From Bacillus sp. AFS055030 (GTDB lineage Bacteria; Bacillota; Bacilli; Bacillales; Bacillaceae_G), in contig NZ_NUGT01000080.1 in NCBI RefSeq assembly GCF_002574545.1, forward strand, positions 49,259-113,258: 64,000 bases of DNA, read 5' to 3'. The position numbers and the translations under genes were made by a program. The first letter of the stretch is position 1. Each line of letters begins with the position of its first letter. Below, in pieces: positions 18,364 to 27,315 of the stretch. The notes under the pieces are model-generated. The model was not told the DNA's origin and searched no databases. It saw nothing but the letters and a program-made list of their open reading frames with translations.

Positions 18364-18930
18364 ATGTTAAAGAATAAAGAAGATGTAATAAAGCTAATCC
18401 AAAGCGATGAAAAAATGATGAAGATTATAAAGGTTGCGAGTACATTAAATTTGCCTGATTGGTGGATATGTGCAGGATTTGTACGTTCAAAAATCTGGGA
18501 CACATTGCACGGGTTTAATGAAAGAACTGACACCCCAGATGTAGATGTTATTTATTTTGATAACGAAAACATTGATGAGAATTTTGAAAAGGAATTAGAG
18601 AATAAGTTGAAAAGCATAATGCCTAATATACCTTGGTCTGTTAAAAATGAAGCAAGGATGCACGTCATTAATAATCTTCCTCCTTATACATCATCGGAGG
18701 ATGCTATTTCAAAGTTTCCAGAAACTGCAACTGCTCTCGGAGTAAAGCTAGACAAGGTTAATAAACTGATTCTTACTTCTCCTTGTGGAATAGATGATGT
18801 CATTAATTTAGAACTGAAACCGACTCCCCATTTTATCGAAACAGAAGAACTTGCTGCAATTTACGAGGAGCGAATTATAAAAAAGAATTGGAAGGCTATT
18901 TGGCATAAAATTAAAATCCAGCACATATAA
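18364..18930 (+). CDS. nucleotidyltransferase family protein (DUF925 type)
   Basis: About 188 aa. The segment LPDWWICAGFVRSKIWDTLHGF followed by TDTPDVDVIYFD is the nucleotidyltransferase_6/DUF925 signature; the D-x-D pair is the expected metal-binding site. Members are predicted nucleotidyl transferases without a known substrate. The ATG at 18346 is in frame and would add six residues. The ATG at 18364 is more usual for the family and has a weak GGGA upstream; the choice is uncertain. A plus-strand terminator follows. Confidence 0.78.
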   Translation: MLKNKEDVIKLIQSDEKMMKIIKVASTLNLPDWWICAGFVRSKIWDTLHGFNERTDTPDVDVIYFDNENIDENFEKELENKLKSIMPNIPWSVKNEARMHVINNLPPYTSSEDAISKFPETATALGVKLDKVNKLILTSPCGIDDVINLELKPTPHFIETEELAAIYEERIIKKNWKAIWHKIKIQHI

Positions 18931-18945
18931 AAAAACTGATTAAGA

Positions 18946-18978
18946 AATAAGTCGTTTCATTTTATGAAATGGCTTTTT
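18946..18978 (+). terminator. intrinsic terminator
   Basis: AAGTCGTTTCAT pairs with ATGAAATGGCTT (12 bp, two G-U) over a TTT loop, followed by TTTT. It follows the nucleotidyltransferase gene. Confidence 0.75.
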
Positions 18979-19330
18979 ATACCTCACGCAGAAAATTTAC
19001 TCTGATGGTGTTTGAGTTCCGACAAGCACTGAGCAACATTTGATTTATCCGTTCTTTCTCTTCAATTTTCTTGTTTTGTTGAAGATAGCTAAACCAATAA
19101 AGGTAATTGTCCAGATATTTAGTCGCCACCCCTTGAAACCTATCCATCCAATCCTTTAACCGTTTGTGATAGTTGTTTACGTTATTCAGGTAGTAGATGC
19201 CTTTTTTTACATATCCTTCTTTACTAAGATTAATAGGCTCGTGTTTCAATGCCTTTATCAGAGGAATTTCTTATAGTTTGTAGCCGTATCTATGGTCAAA
19301 ATAGCAACAATCTTCGCGAAAAAAGCCAAA
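18977..19330 (-). pseudogene. IS1595-type transposase remnant
   Basis: The open part (90 aa) contains NNVNNYHKRLKDWMDRFQGVATKYLDNYLYWFSYL, the C-terminal region of ISXO2/IS1595-family DDE transposases. Just upstream on the same strand IVAILTIDTATNYKKFL continues the family sequence but is separated by stops or a frame change. The 5' two thirds are missing and no terminal repeats or target duplications were recognised. It is a dead fragment. Confidence 0.75.
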
Positions 19331-19332
19331 TG

Positions 19333-19366
19333 AAAAAAGAGCGTGTAATCTAGCACGCTCTTTTTT
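19333..19366. terminator. intrinsic terminator of the dynamin-like gene
   Basis: AAAGAGCGTG and CACGCTCTTTTTT form a strong stem, with A-run and T-run on opposite sides, immediately after the minus-strand GTPase stop. Confidence 0.85.
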
Positions 19367-19367
19367 A

Positions 19368-22121
19368 TTATTTACGCAGTGTTAAAAATTCTAATTGTCT
19401 TAATCTTACTTTGAAGAATGTAATCGGATCGAAGTAAATACTTGGATTTGATTTCATATCTTCTAAAGTTTGGATATAGTTAGAAATTGCTAATCTTGTT
19501 TCATCAACTAGTTCGTGAATTTGCTCAAATGGAGCATGTAAGAACATTGATAGATCTCTTGGTAAAGTTTTTTCAAACATTTCAAATTGTAGGAAAAACT
19601 TCGTTGATAATTCTGATGTTACACCATCATAGTCGACATTATCAACATACTTTTGATATTGAGCAACAAGCTTTGCTTTATTTTGTGGCAGTAAGCCTAA
19701 TAAGATTCCAGAGCTTTTTAAGATAAATTGAGATGGAGATGAATGTAATAAAATATTCATATCATCTAACTGAGTCATACTAGTCATTCGATCAGCATCA
19801 CGGCGCCAGTCATCTAATACTTTAAAATCACACTCAAATTTTAAATATTCATTTCCAATGTACTCATTTAATGAATCACTCATTTCAGTTAAGTAGCTTT
19901 GAGTACCTTCTAATAATACACCTGATTCTTTAATCCAGTTTTGAAGAGCTTCATTCAGTTTTGGTAAAGTATTCTCTCGAACATATTCACCAATTCGAAG
20001 ATTCATCTCTTCGTTAAGCGTTTCAAGAATTGTACCGAAATCACTATCTTCTTTGATTAACTCTTTACATTCTTTAAGTAGACCAGGAATACTCAGCTTT
20101 AAGTCATATTTTAATTCGTCTTTTAATTCACGATAAGAGTTTTTAATTGTATTTAAATGATCCATTTCTTTATCTTTTAATGAATGTAATAGACCATTTA
20201 ATTTATCATCCAGAACTTCATTCCATTTTACATTAGCAAGTAGTTCTTCTTCCTTCTCAACTCGTTTTTCTAATAGGAAATTAATTAATTTGCGAATCGC
20301 TAATAATAATTTCTCAGTTCGTTTAGAATTTGCTTCAGTAGATAGTACATTATTTTCAATAAATAATTCTAAATCTTTAAATTGATCCTGATTACTATAA
20401 ATTGAAGAATAAGGTAATACTTTAGCACTTGGGAAATCTAGATTAATTTTCGCTTGGATTTCAGCACGAACTCGATCAATTTCTTCTTTACTATAAATAG
20501 AATCCATCTTATTTAAAATAAAGTGAATTGGTAGAGTTGGTAATTCTTTATGAATTTTCACTAGTAAAGATCTTTCGTTTGCTGTATAAGGTGCAGTAGC
20601 ATTTAAAACAAAAACAAGACGATCTGCAAGTTTTACAGATTGGAATAATGCTTTAGTATTAACCTGGTTCCCATCAATTCCAGGTGTGTCTATGATTGAT
20701 AGGCGATGCTTTTCTAAAAATGAATTTGGTAATTTATAGTATACTAATTCATCACCTTTTAACAGATTATTTTCAACTGTTGTTAAATCGTAAAAATCAG
20801 CAAATTCAGCAAGTTGTGTATTTCCTTCCTTCGAAAATACGATAATATTTGAATCATTATCTTGTTCAAATAATACTGGAATTGTCGTAGAAGAACCCAT
20901 CATTTTCTCACCTAAAAGCGAGTTAACAAATGAAGATTTACCGTTACCAGTTGTACCAGCAACAAGCATTGTTGTATTTTCAAATTGAGTTAATTTGTTT
21001 GTCCACCACTCAAAACGATCACCAACTTCAATTTCATTTAAAGCAGACCATTGTAGAATGTTTTCAAATAATTCTTTGCCGATTTCAAAGCAATCAGGCG
21101 TTTTTACTAATTGTTCAAATGCCTTTTCTGCGTCAGCAATAATTTGATAGTCGATACTACCTGGGAATAAACGATCCCATGCAAGTGTCGCAGTCGTTGC
21201 TAAAATCGCACCTTTAATATCAGTAATACGTAACCAGTTTGTTAAGAAGCTTGGCATCATTTCCTCAAGCTGAGCAACAAAATATTGCCCTTCAACTAAT
21301 TCCTCATAAGTCATTGAATAGATTGATGGCAATCGATTCCACTTTACACCTGTCTCAACATTGATTTGGAATAACATATCATTGAATGTTTGTAACCAAC
21401 TTATATAAACTGATTGGTCTCTGTAACTATTCCAAAGTGCTTCTACCATTAATTCAAAGTGCTCAAGATCGACTCTAGCTAATGATAGTAACGGTTGCAC
21501 AAAATAGCTCGGTGCCATCTCTTTTGTTACACCATTTATAATGTATTCTCTTAATACAATAAACCATTTTAAATCTTCTGTTCGAATTGATTCTTCTGAA
21601 GCAAGAGCTACAGCGCTAGTCCAATCATGGTGTTTTTCATAAAAATTACGTGCAATTCTTGTTACGTTTGGATAATCAGGATTATATTTTACTGCTTCTT
21701 TAATAATACGATCTGCTTCCTCGTATTTCGAAACATCGATATAAAGAGAGAATAACTTTAAGAATATTTCAGATGTTAACGTACTACTATCTGTTTTCAC
21801 TTCTTTATATAGCTTTTCTGCCGTTTCAAATGCACCAATTTCATAATAAGAATCAGCAATATTTTTCTTTGCCCAATCGCTTAATTGGTTTGCGACTTTT
21901 TCCCATTTAAAAACTGCAGATTCATAATCTTTATTTTCAAAATAAACTTCACCTTGTGCAAATCGGATAGATGAAAGATCCATATCTTCATTTTGTTCAT
22001 TGTAAAGATCAGCTAAAACTGCAATAGGATGGCTATTGTTTTCATTTTCATTTAAATACGATTTATAAAATTGTTTTTTAATAAATTGTTCTTTCACTTT
22101 TACTTTAACTTCCACTGTCAT
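19368..22121 (-). CDS. TPR-containing dynamin-family GTPase
   Basis: A protein of about 917 aa. The first ~200 residues are helical repeats resembling TPRs (AQGEVYFENKDYESAVFKWEKVA, DSYYEIGAFETAEKLYKEV). The GTPase domain begins near residue 380 with G1 AGTTGNGKSS, G3 DTPG near 477 and G4 NKMD near 537. The C-terminal ~330 residues are charged helical stalk-like sequence. Bacterial dynamin-like proteins remodel or protect membranes. This one has a single GTPase head, unlike the two-headed DynA of B. subtilis, and adds the TPR part. An extended reading to 22229 would add a hydrophobic segment, but GGGTG supports the ATG at 22121. Function is unknown. Confidence 0.85.
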   Translation of the reverse strand: MTVEVKVKVKEQFIKKQFYKSYLNENENNSHPIAVLADLYNEQNEDMDLSSIRFAQGEVYFENKDYESAVFKWEKVANQLSDWAKKNIADSYYEIGAFETAEKLYKEVKTDSSTLTSEIFLKLFSLYIDVSKYEEADRIIKEAVKYNPDYPNVTRIARNFYEKHHDWTSAVALASEESIRTEDLKWFIVLREYIINGVTKEMAPSYFVQPLLSLARVDLEHFELMVEALWNSYRDQSVYISWLQTFNDMLFQINVETGVKWNRLPSIYSMTYEELVEGQYFVAQLEEMMPSFLTNWLRITDIKGAILATTATLAWDRLFPGSIDYQIIADAEKAFEQLVKTPDCFEIGKELFENILQWSALNEIEVGDRFEWWTNKLTQFENTTMLVAGTTGNGKSSFVNSLLGEKMMGSSTTIPVLFEQDNDSNIIVFSKEGNTQLAEFADFYDLTTVENNLLKGDELVYYKLPNSFLEKHRLSIIDTPGIDGNQVNTKALFQSVKLADRLVFVLNATAPYTANERSLLVKIHKELPTLPIHFILNKMDSIYSKEEIDRVRAEIQAKINLDFPSAKVLPYSSIYSNQDQFKDLELFIENNVLSTEANSKRTEKLLLAIRKLINFLLEKRVEKEEELLANVKWNEVLDDKLNGLLHSLKDKEMDHLNTIKNSYRELKDELKYDLKLSIPGLLKECKELIKEDSDFGTILETLNEEMNLRIGEYVRENTLPKLNEALQNWIKESGVLLEGTQSYLTEMSDSLNEYIGNEYLKFECDFKVLDDWRRDADRMTSMTQLDDMNILLHSSPSQFILKSSGILLGLLPQNKAKLVAQYQKYVDNVDYDGVTSELSTKFFLQFEMFEKTLPRDLSMFLHAPFEQIHELVDETRLAISNYIQTLEDMKSNPSIYFDPITFFKVRLRQLEFLTLRK

Positions 22122-22329
22122 GTTATCACCCACTATGTATAATAAAATCAATCTAATCAAGTTCAAAAAATATACCAAAAAGAATATGTTAAATTTATGC
22201 AGCATTATTATTCTACCAAATAAGAGCAACCGAAATTATGACAATTCTATGTCATTTTCATAAGATTTTTGTTATATTTGTTACGATACACACAAAACAT
22301 AGGTAAAAGAATAATTATTTGGAGGCATT

Positions 22330-22794
22330 ATGCTAACTTACGAAGAGAAACTTGCAATCATTGAATCATTTCCAGAATTAACAAAAAAGCCAGTCTCACT
22401 TGGGCGTACTAATTTTCAATATGAAGAAAGTTTAAAAGAGAAAAAGAATGTTGTTTATCACCTACATCCTAATGGGAATGGCTTTGTATATGCTGAAGGG
22501 ATTAAGGGGTACAAAACAAACGAAAAAGGTATGGTAAATATAAGAGAATTTACTGAAGACGAACTTCGTACAGTACTTACTAAATCAATTGAAAGTTTAT
22601 CAACTGAACCAATTTATGAAGAAGATGAAGAAGTAGAAGAAATCTGGGTTAATGCGAACGGACAAACTCTTAAGCTTGTTTCAGAAATGGATATGTGGAA
22701 TGTTTATGCAGGAGAAAATCTTGATGGGACATTCAATAGCTATGGAGAAGCTTGTGAATATTTAGATGAAGAAGGATTTACTGTTCGAGATTAA
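22330..22794 (+). CDS. hypothetical protein (154 aa)
   Basis: A soluble acidic protein with GGAGG five nt before the ATG and its own terminator, so clearly a gene. The N-terminal part (EEKLAIIESFPEL, NVVYHLHPNGNGFVYAEGI) and C-terminal WNVYAGENLDGTFNSYGEACEYLDEEGF suggest two small alpha/beta units separated by an acidic linker (YEEDEEVEE). I do not recognise the family. It is divergent from the TPR-dynamin gene about 210 nt away and might share its regulation. Confidence 0.7.
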   Translation: MLTYEEKLAIIESFPELTKKPVSLGRTNFQYEESLKEKKNVVYHLHPNGNGFVYAEGIKGYKTNEKGMVNIREFTEDELRTVLTKSIESLSTEPIYEEDEEVEEIWVNANGQTLKLVSEMDMWNVYAGENLDGTFNSYGEACEYLDEEGFTVRD

Positions 22795-22848
22795 ATAAAG
22801 ATATAGAGGCTGACTAAAAAGCCCTGTTTGATAAAAAAACGTCAAATT

Positions 22849-22896
22849 AAAAAAGCAAGAATAATGTTAAATCAACATTCTTGCTTTTTGTTTTTT
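22849..22896 (+). terminator. intrinsic terminator
   Basis: AAAAAGCAAGAATAATGTT pairs (one bulge) with AACATTCTTGCTTTTT, then a T-run. Confidence 0.85.
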
Positions 22897-22936
22897 AAAG
22901 CTCAGGGCTGAAATCTACCGGACAGTCTCTTTTAAT

Positions 22937-23080
22937 TTAATGCAATTCAGTTTTTGATTTACTGCCTTTTTTTGAACGATAAACATTTCCTTTTGTATTG
23001 TCACCACTAATAGGTGTTTGTCCATGAAGTTCCGGTGCGTTTTGATTTTTACTTCCTTTACTGCCATTTCTACTTGTCAT
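22937..23080 (-). CDS. small Lys/Ser/Asn-rich protein (47 aa)
   Basis: A 47-aa basic, highly hydrophilic protein (MTSRNGSKGSKNQNAPELHG at the N-terminus, SKKGSKSKTELH at the end). AGGAGG lies 7 nt before the ATG, so it is very likely translated. Composition recalls minor acid-soluble spore proteins, but I cannot match it to a named Ssp family. It is one of three small hydrophilic genes in 650 bp. Confidence 0.6.
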   Translation of the reverse strand: MTSRNGSKGSKNQNAPELHGQTPISGDNTKGNVYRSKKGSKSKTELH

Positions 23081-23182
23081 TTTCCATCCTCCTAATTCCA
23101 TTTATCATAAATAGATTCCCATTTTAAATTAAAGATTATTCAAGGAATTTAAGCACATAATAATAAAAAAGGAGGGATAAAC

Positions 23183-23317
23183 ATGGCAAAAGGACATACA
23201 AACAAAGGTCCACAGAAAAGTTCTGTCGATGAATTTGGACATTCAGAGGAATCTGCTTATTCGAAGAGTAAAAAAATGGAAGAGTTTCATAAGAAAAATG
23301 TAGAAAAAGAAAATTAA
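23183..23317 (+). CDS. small Lys-rich protein (44 aa)
   Basis: A 44-aa hydrophilic protein beginning MAKGHTNKGPQKSSVDEFGH and ending in a Lys/Glu-rich helix. AAGGAGGG is correctly placed before the ATG. It resembles small conserved Bacillus proteins of unknown function, possibly spore-associated; this is a guess from composition. Confidence 0.6.
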   Translation: MAKGHTNKGPQKSSVDEFGHSEESAYSKSKKMEEFHKKNVEKEN

Positions 23318-23406
23318 TAGAAGTTTTAATTCTTTTAAATGTACTTGCTAATTTTCCTTCAACAAGTCATTATAAAAGTATGATTACATTGGAGGAAACT
23401 AAATTT

Positions 23407-23589
23407 ATGAGTGAAAAAAACAATGAACCAAAAAAAGTTAGTCTTCAGGAATTAATGAAACAAAAGTTGGCTAGCAAAAAACAGCAAAACGCTAATCATA
23501 ATACTGGTGTAAATGCTGTTAAAGATATGACGAAAAAGAATCAAATTTCTAAAAAGCCAAACAATCAGCGCAAACGTATGGGTGTGTAA
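23407..23589 (+). CDS. small basic protein (60 aa)
   Basis: A 60-aa hydrophilic protein with N-terminal EPKKVSLQELMKQKLASKKQ and a basic tail. GGAGG precedes the ATG at 23407 by about 11 nt. The in-frame ATG at 23380 would place this ribosome-binding site inside the gene and is less likely. The family is not recognised. It is followed directly by an intrinsic terminator. Confidence 0.6.
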   Translation: MSEKNNEPKKVSLQELMKQKLASKKQQNANHNTGVNAVKDMTKKNQISKKPNNQRKRMGV

Positions 23590-23593
23590 TTAG

Positions 23594-23625
23594 AGAAAAC
23601 GACTGAGGTAATCAGTCGTTTTTGA
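23594..23625 (+). terminator. intrinsic terminator
   Basis: AAAACGACTGA and TCAGTCGTTTTT form a strong short hairpin with T-run right after the 60-aa gene. Confidence 0.85.
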
Positions 23626-23635
23626 TTTTGCATTT

Positions 23636-24211
23636 TTATATATCTTCTAAAAGATTTTGATTGGTATTATTTTCACCAAACGTTAAAACTTCCTCTACAG
23701 GCTGATAGGATTCACCGTAAAAATGTGTATCTTTATATGTATGAATCATATTATATGTTTTTTTCATCGCTTTAAAAATCATTTCTTCACTCTCATTATT
23801 TGGAGACCAGTACAAAATCTCCATAGGGTTAATTTCTTGAGTAGCTAGAGAGCGTCTATTATATCCAATCGACTGAGCATGCTCAAAACCTTCTCTTTTA
23901 TAAAATCGAAGTCTTTTTTCTGTATCTGTATCTTCATAATTAACTGGTTCAACCTCTAATATAATTGGCTTGCCCTTCTTCTTTAGCTTATCAAGCAATT
24001 TATTCCCAAGACCTTGACCACGGGCATCTTTTGAAACGAACAAGTAATCGATAAAGACAAAATCGTCCAGTTCGGCATACATTAACACATGATGCGGACC
24101 TTCATCTTTATGATAAATATCTGACCGCTCTTTCAATAAAGTCTCCATATGTTCCCTTGATTTCATTTCTTCAACTGGAAAATACTGATTCAGTTTTTCA
24201 TACCAATGCAT
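23636..24211 (-). CDS. GNAT family N-acetyltransferase
   Basis: 191 aa. The acetyl-CoA binding core is visible as FIDYLFVSKDARGQGLGNKLLDKLKK (motif A, Q/RxxGxG/A), followed by LEVEPVN and RLRFYKREGFEH (motif B). After the GNAT domain a ~60-residue tail follows without recognised features. Substrate unknown. The gene is convergent with the small 60-aa gene, whose terminator separates them. Confidence 0.85.
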   Translation of the reverse strand: MHWYEKLNQYFPVEEMKSREHMETLLKERSDIYHKDEGPHHVLMYAELDDFVFIDYLFVSKDARGQGLGNKLLDKLKKKGKPIILEVEPVNYEDTDTEKRLRFYKREGFEHAQSIGYNRRSLATQEINPMEILYWSPNNESEEMIFKAMKKTYNMIHTYKDTHFYGESYQPVEEVLTFGENNTNQNLLEDI

Positions 24212-24383
24212 AGATATTCTCCTTTTCTTACATGCAGTTTATAGCATTCAATAGTCAAGTCATTATGTTTATGACTATTCACTAGCTGCCCTACTTTTTC
24301 ATATTAAAGTCCTTTCAAATGAAGTATTTGAAGTATTAATACTTTTCATGCAAGAAAAAAAGTTCCTTAATATGAATTGCACA

Positions 24384-24935
24384 TTATTTGTTTATAGAAA
24401 CCCAATCTTCCGCTAACATACCATAAACAATATGGTCTACATAATGATCATACAACCATTCAGCTTTCCTGATACAACCTTCTTGAACGAATCCTAATCT
24501 CTCAGGTATAGCACGGCTTTTTGAATTTTCAACAGCTGCACGAATCTCAACCCGATTTAGCGATAATTCTGTTAATGCATAATGAACAAATGCATGACAA
24601 GCTTTTGACATTATGCCCGATCCTTCAAACCCCTTTCCTAACCAATAACCGATACTTGTCGACCTATTTGACCAATCGATTTTATGGAATCCAATTACGC
24701 CAACAAGTTTTGCATTTGACCATATACCAACTTGAAATCCATTATTTTCAGCAAATTGTTTCATAGTAGATTTAATAAACTTCTCTGTATCCTCAATTTT
24801 TTTATTATGTACAATTAATGGTAACCATTCTTTCAAATGTTCCATTGAATTAATTGTTAATTTATATAATTCTTCTGCATCCTGTAGAGTTAATAACTTT
24901 AAATGCAAGTTTTCTTCAATTTTATAACTAAACAT
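24384..24935 (-). CDS. RimJ/RimL-type N-acetyltransferase
   Basis: 183 aa, the same length as the B. subtilis YdaF-type proteins. The hallmark segments are LTLQDAEELYKLTINSMEHLKEWLP at the N-terminus and SIGYWLGKGFEGSGIMSKA with NRVEIRAAVENSKSRAIPERLGF. RimL relatives acetylate ribosomal proteins or small molecules; the target here is unknown. It stands alone on the minus strand. Confidence 0.88.
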   Translation of the reverse strand: MFSYKIEENLHLKLLTLQDAEELYKLTINSMEHLKEWLPLIVHNKKIEDTEKFIKSTMKQFAENNGFQVGIWSNAKLVGVIGFHKIDWSNRSTSIGYWLGKGFEGSGIMSKACHAFVHYALTELSLNRVEIRAAVENSKSRAIPERLGFVQEGCIRKAEWLYDHYVDHIVYGMLAEDWVSINK

Positions 24936-25047
24936 GATTTCTCCTTTAAAATTTAGTTTTATTAAACTGATTTGACGATTTCTTTACCGAAATATCCAAA
25001 TTCTAATTCTATTTGTTGAATATTAATTTCAACATCCGAGTGTTTTT

Positions 25048-25080
25048 ATACAAAAAGACAGCTTTAAGCTGCCTTTATCG
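25048..25080 (-). terminator. intrinsic terminator after DinB-like gene
   Basis: AAAGGCAGCTT and AAGCTGTCTTTTT form a hairpin with T-run on the minus strand, directly after the DinB-like stop. Confidence 0.75.
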
Positions 25081-25086
25081 GTTATA

Positions 25087-25560
25087 TCAACGATGTGATG
25101 GCCACGATCCTTGCATTTTTCTAATTTGAATAATTTGTCCGGTATGGTAAGCATCATGTAGTAATAGATCCATTAGTTTTAATTCAAAAAAAGAATCTCT
25201 TTTTAGATCCTCATCAGTCATATTACTCAATAGTTGTCTTAATCTACAACTACTATTATCCAAACGTTCTACTACTTTCTTCCATTCGTTTTCTTCATTC
25301 GATTGTTCAGTAAAAGAAAAGGTTTGGTCACCATCTAGATTTTGTGTCCATTCTCTACCTTCTAAATTTGCTACAATTCGTTCTTTATAATATAGAAGAT
25401 GGTTAACGTTTTCCCAAATTGATTTAGTTGCATCCCCTGATGGTTTCCAACTAGCTTGTCCAGCTGTAATACCTTCAATTGAATCTTTTAGTGGCGCAAA
25501 CCAACTTTCCTTATCATATGTTTTGTCTAATACGTTTAATAACATTTCTTTTCTATTCAA
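25087..25560 (-). CDS. DinB family protein
   Basis: About 157 aa of four-helix-bundle type. Conserved positions include the N-terminal GITAGQASWKP, HLLYYKERIVANLEG and the C-terminal LLLHDAYHTGQIIQIRK. The two histidine-containing motifs (H in VNHLLYYKE, H..H in HDAYHTGQ) form the metal site of DinB/YfiT-like enzymes, often bacillithiol-dependent transferases. The start is a TTG at 25560 with GGAGGAG upstream; the longer reading begins inside the ribosome-binding region. Role unknown. Confidence 0.85.
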   Translation of the reverse strand: MNRKEMLLNVLDKTYDKESWFAPLKDSIEGITAGQASWKPSGDATKSIWENVNHLLYYKERIVANLEGREWTQNLDGDQTFSFTEQSNEENEWKKVVERLDNSSCRLRQLLSNMTDEDLKRDSFFELKLMDLLLHDAYHTGQIIQIRKMQGSWPSHR

Positions 25561-25755
25561 AAAATCTCCTCCTTCTTTAAACCCTAACAATGTTAGAAAT
25601 TACTTCTGAAAAGCCTCCTCATAACGATTAAATTGTCATTAAAGGAGGATGAAAATTGAACTAAATCATATCAATTGATCCATTTTGAGGTCACCACTGA
25701 TTATTTATTCAACAAATGGCTATTTTTTCCTTTTATTTTTTAACTTTCTTATAAA

Positions 25756-25787
25756 CCAAAAAGGAGTCACAAATAGGACTCCTTTAG
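25756..25787 (-). terminator. his operon terminator
   Basis: AAAGGAGTCC and GGACTCCTTT-type arms around CTATTTGT are followed by TTTTTGG on the minus strand. It lies about 50 nt after the hisJ stop. Confidence 0.75.
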
Positions 25788-25835
25788 TAGCATTAATTAT
25801 GAAGTTACAAAGTGAATAGCAATCGTTAGTAAAAT

Positions 25836-26660
25836 TTATTTTTTACTATTTGAAAAATAAACATCATATCCTCTTCCAATATCCTTTACACTATGGGAAT
25901 CAGAACCATACATAAACTCTATATTTAATGAATTCGCAATTTCAACGACATGGACTGGTGGATATGATTCACCACAATACTCTTTAAATAATCCTGCAGT
26001 ATTATAATCTAACATATAATTTTTTTCTTTTACTAGCTTTAATAATTCAACTTGTTTATTTAGGATCGTTTGTGTATCATCACATTTCAAAAACTGTTTA
26101 AATTTATTGCATAAGGTCATATGTCCGATTCGTTTTGGTTTAAACGGACCTAAATCATCAATGATTGACTGTTTTACAAGATCATAATAAGCAAGTTGAA
26201 ACGCTTCTGCACTGCCATAGTAATTTACTAAACCAGATAGCGTATCTTCAGCTTTATAATCTAAACAATGCCAGCCATTTTTTCCTTCTAGATAGTGGAC
26301 TGACAAAAGTCCCGTGTCGCAATATTTGCCGTATTCTTTTAAAAAATCTTTAAACCAGACTGATTCACTCGGTAAATAATCGTATTCAAAACCAATTTTT
26401 ATTCGAATTCGATCCTTATACTGATCTCTTACTTTATACATTTCGTTAATATATTCGTCTACTTCTTTTTCAGACATTGCTAGAGAAGCTACTGCCTCAT
26501 CTGGCTTTAAGCTGTTTTGAAAAGATGATGGTACTGGTGAATGCTCGGTGATATGATATTCCTCAAACCCAAGTTCAATCGCTTTTTCGATCATTAATTG
26601 TACGTCATCACCACTTCCATGCGGACAATATTGTGTATGCGTGTGACCATCAATTTTCAA
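25836..26660 (-). CDS. hisJ: histidinol-phosphatase, PHP family
   Basis: 274 aa. The PHP-domain metal ligands are visible in [21 protein letters not shown] and FMYGSDSH near the C-terminus. It dephosphorylates histidinol phosphate to histidinol, the step before HisD. It is the last gene of the his operon and starts with a TTG overlapping the hisIE stop (TTGA). The PHP-type phosphatase is the usual one in bacilli. The HAD-type HisN is absent here. Confidence 0.9.
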   Translation of the reverse strand: MKIDGHTHTQYCPHGSGDDVQLMIEKAIELGFEEYHITEHSPVPSSFQNSLKPDEAVASLAMSEKEVDEYINEMYKVRDQYKDRIRIKIGFEYDYLPSESVWFKDFLKEYGKYCDTGLLSVHYLEGKNGWHCLDYKAEDTLSGLVNYYGSAEAFQLAYYDLVKQSIIDDLGPFKPKRIGHMTLCNKFKQFLKCDDTQTILNKQVELLKLVKEKNYMLDYNTAGLFKEYCGESYPPVHVVEIANSLNIEFMYGSDSHSVKDIGRGYDVYFSNSKK

Positions 26661-27304
26661 GATTTTACTTTCTCCTTCCTATTAATTAAGCAATTGTTTA
26701 CCTCTTCAAGTTTTATTCCTTTTTCAACCATTAAAACCAAAGTGTGATAGACTAAATCACTAATTTCATAAATTAATTCTTCAGTTCCTTCATTTTTAGC
26801 ACCAATAATTACTTCACTTGTCTCTTCCCCTACTTTTTTCAAGATTTTATCAATACCTTGATTAAATAAATAGGTTGTATAAGACCCTTCAATTGGATTC
26901 TCTTTTCGATCTCGTATCGTTTCATAAAGATTTGGCAGATGACTTAATGATTTATTTTGAACAATATTTTTTTCTTGTTTTAAAGTCAATTTTTCTGAAA
27001 AACAACTATAGCTTCCTGTGTGGCAAGCTACACCGACTTGTTCAACCTGTAGTAAAATTGAATCTTGGTCACAATCATAGGAAATTGATTTAACATATTG
27101 CAGATTCCCCGACGTTTCCCCTTTTTTCCAAATTGACTTACGACTTCTACTAAAAAATGTTGCAAATCCAGTTTCGAGTGTGAGTTTAATGGACTCATTA
27201 TTCATATAGGCTAACATTAATACTTCTTTCGTATCAATATCTTGCACAATTGCTGGTACTAAACCTTGTTCATTAAAGCGAATTTTTTCGATATCAAAAA
27301 ACAT
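26657..27304 (-). CDS. hisI: bifunctional phosphoribosyl-AMP cyclohydrolase / phosphoribosyl-ATP pyrophosphatase
   Basis: 215 aa (HisIE). The N-terminal cyclohydrolase part has [14 protein letters not shown] and [25 protein letters not shown] with the zinc-binding cysteines. The C-terminal half (from about residue 110) is the HisE all-helical pyrophosphohydrolase: [21 protein letters not shown] and [15 protein letters not shown]. Together they do the second and third steps of histidine synthesis. It starts 11 nt after hisF and overlaps hisJ by 4 nt. Confidence 0.95.
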   Translation of the reverse strand: MFFDIEKIRFNEQGLVPAIVQDIDTKEVLMLAYMNNESIKLTLETGFATFFSRSRKSIWKKGETSGNLQYVKSISYDCDQDSILLQVEQVGVACHTGSYSCFSEKLTLKQEKNIVQNKSLSHLPNLYETIRDRKENPIEGSYTTYLFNQGIDKILKKVGEETSEVIIGAKNEGTEELIYEISDLVYHTLVLMVEKGIKLEEVNNCLINRKEKVKS

Positions 27305-27315
27305 GTTTTCTCCTC

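Noticed and set aside
24250-24281. Small inverted repeat AATAGTC/GACTATT upstream of the 191-aa acetyltransferase
   Set aside because: Only 7-bp arms in AT-rich DNA with a long loop; not better than chance.
25590-25640. CCTCCT...AGGAGG complementarity upstream of the DinB-like gene
   Set aside because: It arises from two purine-rich ribosome-binding-site-like runs; no other pairing supports a structured RNA.
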